Assembly (NCBI GenBank): GCA_002633005.1
Contig: NMRA01000745.1
Span: 12,248-62,900, forward strand
Reading direction: 5' to 3'
Length of the DNA: 50,653 nucleotides
Origin: Phoronis australis
Taxonomy: Eukaryota > Phoronida > Phoronidae
Below are positions 42,974 through 50,653 of this stretch, piece by piece (the stretch's first letter is position 1; every line of letters starts with the position of its first letter). The position numbers were made by a program, and so were the translations under genes. Under the pieces are notes generated by a model. It was not told where the DNA came from and searched no databases. It saw only the letters and a program-made list of their open reading frames with translations.

Positions 42974-45754
42974 CTAAAGTAAATAACTGAAACTCACAAT
43001 CAGGCTGTCAAAACCATTGCAGTTTATTTTTAATGAAGTCAATCACTGCTACCTCATAAATCAATATATGAGTATACACTTAAAGTGTCGAATTTTCGAT
43101 GGGCTGTGAAAAAATTACCGAAAGGTTTAGGCACCTTGCAAATTTTATTCTTAATTCTCCTTCATCCTCGGTCATGAAGGAAGACTTACTATGAATTCGG
43201 TTTCCGCATAGCCGTCTTGACGGAAAATTCCGAGTCATTATGTCGGAATACTTTTGGCTTGTACATGTACATGTAGGTTATTCTCATACATGGGAACACT
43301 ACTTCGATATTCTTTGCACATGCAAATGTAGGTTATCTTCATACATGAGAATTCTACTGCCATATCCTGTCGAGCATTCATTTCGTCTGGCAATTCCCAG
43401 ATTCAAATGAATTCTAAACGGAAAAGTGATCAGCAATCAGAAACCCAAAGTCTTTCGTATGCCTTTTAAAGATTTCATTTAAAAGTTAGTGTTTTTTTTA
43501 ATTGAAAACTCGTCTATGCTATTGAAAAACATCGTGTAGGTCGTTGTCTCGAAATTTCTATTAACGGGTTTCTAAATTTGGAGTGGGATGTACACCTTTG
43601 TCTATGACAAGCCTCGCCAATTCTAATGGATCAACCCATTGCACACGAGGAAGAAGATTCTGAATATTTTATGGTGATGGCATAAGGCATCCCGGTGGCT
43701 CTGGGGATAAAAGTGCACAGATTCTTACAGAATACAGAATTGTGTACATCAGGTGTAACAATTGTTTTTTTAATTTGACAATAGTAAAATAAATGAGTAA
43801 ATTAAAAAACAACAGTGTAAGGTTTAGTCGAAAATAAAGGAGAATGCCACCCAAAAAAACCTATTTTGTATCGATTTAGATCGAGTAGTTCCACTCGATA
43901 ACAGCAAGTTCAGTTGTTTTACCTGACACCTGATGGCAGACGGAGGTGTTGAATTAACCAATGACGAAATCGATTCGAACGCAGTCTGTTCAGCCGTTCA
44001 CAACACGCTTACTGTTGTCAACTTATCGTTTTACACCAATGAATCATCAAATTTGGATGTAAAAACCTTAAAAATACATTGAGTTCTTGAAAAACGCTTT
44101 GTTTTATTTCACTGTTACGGATTTTTATGTATATGAACGTACGGTAGCCTACAGAGTTCGGTCAAAGAGTGTAGACTCCTAGGTTCGGCAGGCCAATTTA
44201 TCATGGTCGATCGCCGGAGTTTGAGTCTGTTTGGTAATTAATTCGAATCATTCTTTCGTGAAATGCAGACATGAAAGAGAGTCGTGTGTTGTACTTTTAT
44301 ATTTGCAATCTTTTTCAGTTCTAACCACAGAAAACGCTTGTTATCCCAGCCAGTGTCTCGGAACCCGATCAAGCCCGTCGCGGTCGCCGAGACTGGACAT
44401 CACAAACATAAACAAGCTTAAGTTGGAAACCAAACCTCAAGTCAGGAAAAGACTATAGTAGTGAGCCAAAGAAATAATGTGCACGTAAATATTTTGGTGA
44501 GTTAGCCACGAAACTGCAAATCTACTTTCTTGTCGGGGGCCGCGAAGTCAAGTTGCCCTTTTGCAGAACAGTCAGAACAAAAGTTGTACAGTAACAGTGA
44601 TGTGAAAAATGTACTTGTATATCTAAATAAAGATTTCCCTAGCATGTGACCATCGCATATCGAGTTATTGTTTCACAACAGCTTTCTGTCAGCAAACACT
44701 GAGTTACCATGCGCTCACACGGCCTCGGTGCCTGGTCAGTTACCTTAACTTTATTGCGTCAGAAGCCGGTAACCAAGTGTTTTTTTCAATGCATGCTTCT
44801 CAAAACATTTGCACTCAAGAATACTCTAGGTATTAAGGGTATTACAAATTGTATCTTAAGAGACAGACTTTTTTCAGTTTGAGACTTTTTTCAGTTTGAA
44901 AATAATTCATCTTGAAAGACAACGCAGAACAATAAACGTCAACATGGCAACTCACAATCCAGACGTAGACGAGAGCTCACCCGACGAAGACTTCGCAGGT
45001 GGGTCGAGGTTTCGCAGACTATCAGGTCGAACAGGAATATCGTGATCAAGAAATACTAGAGAGGTGCCGTGAATATGCAACGGAACGTATGTATAGTTCT
45101 TTGGTAAGCTGGCATTCGTCAGACTCACTGTCGACGACTGCCGGCCACAGACACGAAGATGTTTCACGGCCTCATACTTGCTATTAACAGCGTACTTTTA
45201 ATTCTTCGCTACCGCGAGCCACTTCCTAAGCATTTCGGACTCTCAAGGAAGTCGAAAAACTATACCCGCTTTCCTTGCATCTTCATAGTTCGGACAAGCT
45301 GGAACGATGCACCGCAGCATAACGGCATTCACTCTGCAAATGAACCACTGACGTCGCTGCGTCGTTTCTCACCTTCCTCGCAGGTTAATGCGACACCTCT
45401 TAGCAAGTTAAGGTCGACCGTAGGCGAGGCGATGTGGCTATAGACCGATTATGACGGTAAAAAACTATTTAAAGCGAGTGGCATTCTCCTTTAAATATAG
45501 TCCTGCACCTCGGCCTAGTACCTTTCCACTTGCAGCTGGCAACTACACTGCAGGATCGCGGGTAGGGAACTATGTGCGAGAGCAAAGCTGTTTGTGCGAG
45601 AGAAAAAAAAACGTGTCAAGAAGATGCGGAAATGAGCCTATGTGTCTGTGAGAGGTGTTTCTTTTCGTAGGAAAAGAATTTTGTTGGCAGGCAGACCAGG
45701 AACACGAGGGAAGGGAAGTCTATTTGCCCTAGTTGTGCAAGTATTTGTACAAAC
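42974..45754. other. Intron of gene A, with transposon T1 copy B
   Basis: T1 copy B fills 43838-45490. A ~60 bp tandem duplication (TGTAGGTTAT...CATACATG) lies at about 43270-43380. No exon is seen. Confidence 0.55.
43838..45490 (+). mobile_element. DNA transposon T1 copy B (TTAA target site, short TIRs)
   Basis: The element is 1653 bp. It starts AGGAGAATGCCACCC, and its right end is the inverted AGGAGAATGCCACTC. TTAA follows the right end (45491-45494). The left flank reads ATAA (43834-43837), one change from TTAA. It aligns along its whole length to copy A (19319-20990), in the same orientation. A short plus-strand frame (44999-45187), GFADYQVEQEYRDQEILERC, and an upstream ATG frame (44944, MATHNPDVDESSPDEDFA) may be remnants of one acidic/Glu-rich exon. 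I cannot identify the family from them. Confidence 0.85.
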
Positions 45755-45856
45755 CTTCACAAAAACTACCAATGTAGTTGTTGTTACATAAACAACTACA
45801 AGTAAACGCTGATCTTTTGTAAATTCCGTGGTAGCATCTATGATTCCGGCATACAT
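45755..45856 (-). CDS. Gene A exon: EGF-like domain 2 with rearranged cysteines
   Basis: A 34-codon, phase 1-1 exon encoding VCRNHRCYHGIYKRSAFTCS then CLCNNNYIGSFCE. Six Cys remain. The Cys3 expected after the HG motif is Tyr (HGIY), and an extra Cys sits just after Cys5 (CSCLC). The ending NNYIGSFCE is typical EGF. The acceptor is TTTAG beside 45856 and the donor is G|GTTTGT, which is weak. Frame and phase agree with both neighbours. It may be a diverged functional EGF or one under relaxed selection. Confidence 0.65.
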
Positions 45857-46049
45857 CTAAAGAAATAACAATGATAATGATAATAAAGATCATAATGAAT
45901 GTACATTGTGCAGGGTAGGAAGTGAAGCCTGCTCGATATAATCCAACACGTGTACTGCACTTTTTCGAATATCCCAAAGTACGCGGTACTTCACGCGTTA
46001 ATCCGGGAGGATTTTGCTTTCCAAAGATGAATATAAAAGACTACGTCTC

Positions 46050-46680
46050 TTAAATAGAAACCTTTTTGAGAAATTTCATGGAAATACATCGACGAACTCC
46101 TAAAATACAGACGCAAACTTTATGAACAAAAACTGCCAGTGAGGGCACAGTGGAAGCCAAAAGGGCCTGAAACTCGCAATAATTTGTTGTAATCTCCATG
46201 GAAACACGTCTTCAAATTTTCACAAAGATCCTACACAGGGTTAAGGAGACACATCTGTAGACTCAAAACAACGCCAATACGGGGAGCCAAAATTGCCGAA
46301 CCCGTTCGAATGATAACTTCAGCCACGGCCTTTTCATCACAAACACATTTTGCAATTTTAGGATTGATCATTTGAGTAGTTTAGACGGTAGAGCTGCGCA
46401 CCCCAAAAAAGAACACGAAACTGTTAAAAATACCTACTTGGTGGTGCACAATGCGACTAATGCGTCCAAAAAATGGGAAGACATTGTCGACGCCTTTATA
46501 GAAACCTTTTTTCCAAATTTCGTGAAAATCAACCAATGAAGACCGAAGAGGCACCCACACGGGAAAGGGTCACAATCATTGTCGAATTGCTCTGAAACGT
46601 GCCAACATCCGTTGCCAGCTCCACGGGAACAAATCTGTCAAATTCCACGAAGTTCTTGCAAAGGATTAAAGTCCTTCTCT
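46050..46680. repeat. Decayed tandem duplication (~420 bp period)
   Basis: TAGAAACCTTTTT...AAATTTC.TG.AAAT near 46060 recurs near 46500. CTCCATGGAAACA..TCT.CAAATTTC/TTCAC near 46195 recurs near 46620. Same order and orientation, moderate identity. Confidence 0.5.
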
Positions 46681-48064
46681 CACGCATTGTTAACCTTTAT
46701 TACATGGTTAGAGGATGTTATAAGGATCCAAGAAGTACCTACCCTATAACTAATACACAATCCGTACTCGAAAAAAGTTTAAATGACCGCACCACTCACA
46801 ATTCACACCCGAAGAACGACCGCCATTTTGAACTTGCCGCGAACCCGGAAGTACAATTCATTCAGGAACCCAGGCCGAGAAAACGCCGTCAGTGCGACTG
46901 GAGCAGTGCCTGTACTGTTACCAGCCAGCAAACGGGGATAAAATAATCGACAGCGCGCCTTAATTTTAATAATATCAAACTACGGACAATTTTATCGAAT
47001 TTGCTGAAGAAATGTGGCGAATAAATTTTGACAGAAATTATTTTGCCAGACTCGGGGCCGCAGCCTATCAGACCCCGTGTGGATCGAGACCAGACACTGG
47101 CTAACGGTAAATGCATGCAGTTGCAAGCTGTTTTGTCGAAGAAAAATGGTCAAATCATAAATGCTCCATATATTCAAGGGTAGTTTCAGACACTTGCATG
47201 AAATTACGGGCTGGTTAGTCTTGTGTCACACTGCCGCGGCAGACCTTAGCTAGCCTCAGTCACCAGCTACCAGTGAAGACTATCGTCAAAATACAGCTTG
47301 TTAGTAGGCCTATACAGCTTTGCGCCAAGGCTACCCTTAGGCCTATCTGGTCGCTGGCCACAGCGCTCACTCAAACGAGGTTTATTTAGAACTTGGGTAC
47401 TTCTGGCGAACTGTGCAAAGCTATTGGCTTTCAATAGAGATTTTCCCAGACTTTGTATGAGCGCACCAAGCCTAAAAGAATGGGGGGCTGGAATTTTTGG
47501 GAATGTCTATCTTTTGCTATAAGATTCAGTGGGTATGTTCAGTGCTATGAATTGCAGACTCTAAATTTTGGTACTTCCTGTTTTCTAGTGGAATATTGTC
47601 TCATTTTCTACTTTTTTTTGGAATTCGTGCTTCTGTGACTGAGGCAGACCTTTTTTCCAGTTCTCCAAAAAGGGGGCTCGTTGGAGCACATAAGTATGAC
47701 AAGTCCAATACAACATATTATCATTTTTTATTCATTACGCCAAAATGATTCAAACTTTTAACATAATAAGAAACTTAAAATGCACAATACTTTATATTAT
47801 TTAGCATTACAAACACTATTCAACAGCAACAGTTTCCATGATATGAAAGTGGACAAACATGTTACTATTACCATGGTGACCGAATAGTGATTCCTTACAC
47901 CAGAATTTGACAAGCATCATTTCAAAAAATATGAAGTTGCAAGGAACAAGAATTAGAGGCTTGAAGCTTCACAATACAACATAGCTTATTTCTCAAATTA
48001 AGATTAGTCATATTGTTGACTTGATAACCTGAATTAAAAAGCAATAAATTACAAAACATGACTT

Positions 48065-48770
48065 GAAAGCAATTGAGACTTAAAATTTTGAAAAATATGA
48101 ATCATTTTGTGACACCGAATCAAGTCTTGAACATCAGTTGACAGTCAAACAAAAAACCATTTCAAAATTATTTCAACTATTTTTTTAACTTAGTGTAAAA
48201 TCACCTGAATGGGAAATTTACAGTAAAATTGTTCAAATATATCTTATATTTTTGCACAAAAGACACGAAAATTGAACAAAGTTTCTTTTTTTAGCAACGT
48301 TTGTCAAAATGTATCAACGTTAAATCTTCACAAATTACAAAGTAGCCGATTGAACATGCCTTTCAGTTCAGCAAAAGTCGCCATGTTGTCGGTGCCGCCA
48401 GAAATGAGACGAAGTCCAACGGGAATTGTGAGCACAATTATCACTTAATGAGTAACAACTGCGAGGCTGAAATTTGGTGAACACGGTTAAATCGTGCAGA
48501 ATAGTAAGTAAAGATATGTGTAACTAAATTTCACCGTAATTTGTTGGCGAAAACAATTTACACAAAGTTTAAAACTCGTAACTTATCCCGCTGTGCTCCA
48601 ATATGGCCGACGCGATCCAAACAAAGTGACCCAAATTTCGCCACAAAACTTGCAATAAATTTACACTGCTTGCCCCGATGTTGATACTTTTTCGATTTTT
48701 AGTGAGTAAAATGCACTACCTTTCCGATGATAGCAAAGTACTTTTCAAAACGAGAAAAAAATAAAACCGA
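48065..48770 (+). repeat. Dispersed repeat R2, copy 2
   Basis: Counterpart of 38100-38790. It shares ACATGCCTTTCAGTTCAGCA and CCATGTTGTCGGTG, a run of AT-rich matches on the left and GACGCGATCCAAA with CACAAA on the right. Confidence 0.75.
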
Positions 48771-49669
48771 AAAATTAGTTTCGACCCATATTGGTTCCTA
48801 GGTTCGACCGGCCTAAGTAAGGAACTAAACACCAAATTAATGCTATTTTAACATACTAAGTGCGCGTAACATTCCAAAAAACATCAACGACCACTAACTA
48901 CAAACTATAAATACACTACATATGCAAACAAATCACGAGATATTACTAACAAAACAAAATAATGAATACTTTTCGAGCAAGCGATAGCACATTCAGTTAC
49001 AAGGAAAAAATGGCGGCTTTCAGAACAAGTTCCTGAACTGATGAGGCGGAAATGTGGGTACGGAAATAACCGATGACAACCGGTAATCATACGCTCAGAG
49101 AGAAGGGTCAAATACTGTTCAAAAATCGCTTTTGGCAAGAAAGGCGAAAAGAATATAAAGAAAGGGTGTCGAAAATAAGATTTTATGTAGTAAGTATTTT
49201 CGGATACTGGAACCACATGGGCAGTTTGAGAGAAGAACTTTAAGGAACGCAAAAACAAAATAGAATTTCCAGTAAGGGTCGCCAGAGTCTGAAAATCATC
49301 GCCAACTACTGTTTCCTCATTAGAAACTCACCTGGGAATTTTCATAAAGATCCTTCCAGCGGTTCGGCAGAAAGAGAAGAGGTCAACAAAAAACAGACTT
49401 GAAAATTTAATAAAGTGTCTACTAGGTGATTCATGACCGCCAAAAACTTCTGAAACTTGTGTTACAAGTTGTTTGAACCGAAGCTTGTTTTTGTGACGGA
49501 AGGCAAGATTCTAGATTTCTAAGCATTTCTCAATCTCAAGTTTTTTGTTATTTTCCTATCAATTAAAATGTCCGAAAATTGCGACATTCAGTTAATCAAT
49601 TATATACATTGTCAAAGTGCTACTCCATCCACATTGGACTACGAAAGCGTGTAGTCTAATTGTACTTAC

Positions 49670-49786
49670 CATATTCGCACCGTTTCCCGGAATACCCGGG
49701 GCGACATCTGCAGGCATAGTCCCCTCCACGTGGTCCGCAGGTTCCACCGTTATCGCAAGGGTCAGGGTAACAGGGATCAAGAGGTC
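49670..49786 (-). CDS. Gene A exon: EGF domain 1 (first exon in window; gene partial at 5' end)
   Basis: A 39-codon, phase 1-1 exon encoding [20 protein letters not shown] then [18 protein letters not shown] regular EGF with all six Cys and the C-R-P-G-Y-S-G turn. The acceptor is TTTTAG beside 49786 and the donor is G|GTAAGT. Upstream exons (signal peptide and any other modules) must lie right of the window edge, since the 0.87 kb to its right shows none. Confidence 0.94.
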
Positions 49787-50099
49787 CTAAAACAAGGTCC
49801 CAATCAATCAATGGCTTTTAACTTTCAATAGTCATTGAATAAAACTAATTCGATATTTATTTTCATCCTTGAATAATTGTCAGTGCAATTGAGAAAAACC
49901 GTGTCAATAAAAGGATAATATATTGTTACTTCGTTTGTCCTCCTCAGTCGATAATTCGGTTTATGGTATCGGAAAGCTGACATTAAACCGTCCAAATAAA
50001 CAGTAAGCACTGTTTTCATTAGATGTATTCATTCCATTTTAAATTTGATTGGTTGTGGGAAGGTAAACGCGATACGTTGCAACTTAAGTAAGTTAAAAA

Positions 50100-50585
50100 T
50101 ATTTGAGTTAAGACGTTTTAAACTGATCGTGTGGAAGCAATGCGTTGTAGCTGACATGGTTTAACGCGGCGTCACAATACACTTTTTTAATGAACTGCTG
50201 TTGGATTATTGTTTACTGTACAAGGCTATGTTTCTTCATAATGTAATTCTAGTTATCGTCATTCATCAACAACATCACTAAAGTCACCATCATCATAAAC
50301 ACCACCATCGTTGTCGTCGTCGTGGTCGCCATTGTCGTCCTTATCGACATTACCGTAACATCAGTATTAGTTAGTATTACCGTAGCTGTGTTTCCTCTTG
50401 TCATTTGGTCATCGTCATTCATCGTCTTAATTATCTTCATCGTCTTTGTTTAATTTCCCAAGGTGTAGCTTTCCATAGTGCTTTCATTGACTTTCGTTGA
50501 AACGGCTGCCATGGGCAACGTGAGAGCAAATTGATCTCCAAATTATTCATGCTCCCATGCACCTCATCCGGCTGCCAGCTTGATG
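50100..50585 (+). repeat. Dispersed repeat R1, copy 2
   Basis: Counterpart of 1143-1550. GCGGCGTCACAAT, TGAACTGCTGTTGGA, the CAT/GTC triplet block, ACCGTAGCTGTGTTTCCTC, CCAAGGTGTA and CATGGGCAACGTGAGA occur in the same order. Confidence 0.75.
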
Positions 50586-50610
50586 CCAATATAACTATCA
50601 TTAGAGTACA

Positions 50611-50612
<2 letters not shown>

Positions 50613-50653
<41 letters not shown>
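50613..50653 (+). repeat. Poly-T run at window edge
   Basis: At least 41 uninterrupted T. It may be a poly(A) tail of a retrotransposed minus-strand sequence or a low-complexity edge of the contig. Confidence 0.95.

Larger units (their letters stand above)
45857..49669. other. Intron of gene A with repeats
   Basis: It contains R2 copy 2 (48065-48770) and a pair of related segments at 46050-46260 and 46490-46660. No exon is recognised in the 3.8 kb. Frames at 46599-46946 and 48905-49258 carry no domain signature. Confidence 0.45.
49787..50653. other. Intron upstream of the first visible gene A exon
   Basis: Mostly repeat R1 copy 2, then a poly-T run at the window edge. Confidence 0.5.

Noticed and set aside
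1-50653. CRISPR arrays, prokaryotic operons, attachment sites
   Set aside because: The window is intron-rich eukaryotic DNA. No regular spacer arrays or ribosome binding sites occur.

Overview
This is metazoan genomic DNA, not prokaryotic or plasmid sequence. The coding content is a series of short exons (58-223 bp) with GT/AG borders and consistent phases, separated by introns of 0.1-4 kb. Repeats make up much of the rest. The extracellular modules (vWA, EGF, sushi/CCP), the AT-rich introns, the many TACATGTA-type palindromes and the L1-like LINE with separate ORF1 and ORF2 suggest a marine invertebrate (hemichordate, amphioxus, echinoderm, cnidarian or mollusc). I cannot fix the taxon from sequence alone.

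Two genes lie in tandem on the minus strand. Gene A (49786 down to 18873, with its 5' part missing beyond the right edge) encodes the C-terminal ~913 residues of a type I membrane protein. In order these are EGF, an EGF with rearranged cysteines, CCP, EGF, EGF, CCP, CCP, one EGF split over two exons, a ~350-residue module of a type seen in uncharacterised invertebrate surface proteins (with an FGPCG..C segment and a DVDGDVVRCRWA motif), a last EGF, a transmembrane helix and a ~79-residue cytoplasmic tail with PPxY and YxxI/YxxL motifs. All 19 exons join in one frame. A twentieth, degenerate CCP exon with intact splice sites lies in the intron that splits the EGF. If included, it would sit between Cys3 and Cys4 of that EGF.

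Gene B (11417 down to 2691, continuing past the left edge) starts with a probable signal-peptide exon. Four exons then encode one complete von Willebrand A domain with an intact MIDAS and a terminal cysteine pair.

Between and within the genes are an L1-like LINE with intact ORF1 and an ORF2 that stops early (11.77-13.36 kb, containing a 688-base N gap), a decayed 3' fragment of a similar LINE (16.27-17.15 kb), two ~1.66 kb copies of a TTAA-flanked DNA transposon (19.3 and 43.8 kb), a 1.17 kb element with long terminal inverted repeats (31.3 kb), small MITE copies, two tRNA-derived SINE fragments, two pairs of dispersed repeats, a Lys/Pro-coding minisatellite (33.6-34.4 kb), a polypurine tract, an (AT)28 microsatellite and a nearly perfect 41-bp palindrome.

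Both genes look like cell-surface or extracellular adhesion/recognition proteins built by shuffling phase-1 exons. The most unusual points are the CCP exon placed inside an EGF, an in-frame Lys/Pro repeat with its own phase-1 acceptor, and an intron where the only frame-keeping donor is weak while two stronger nearby donors lead straight to a stop codon.
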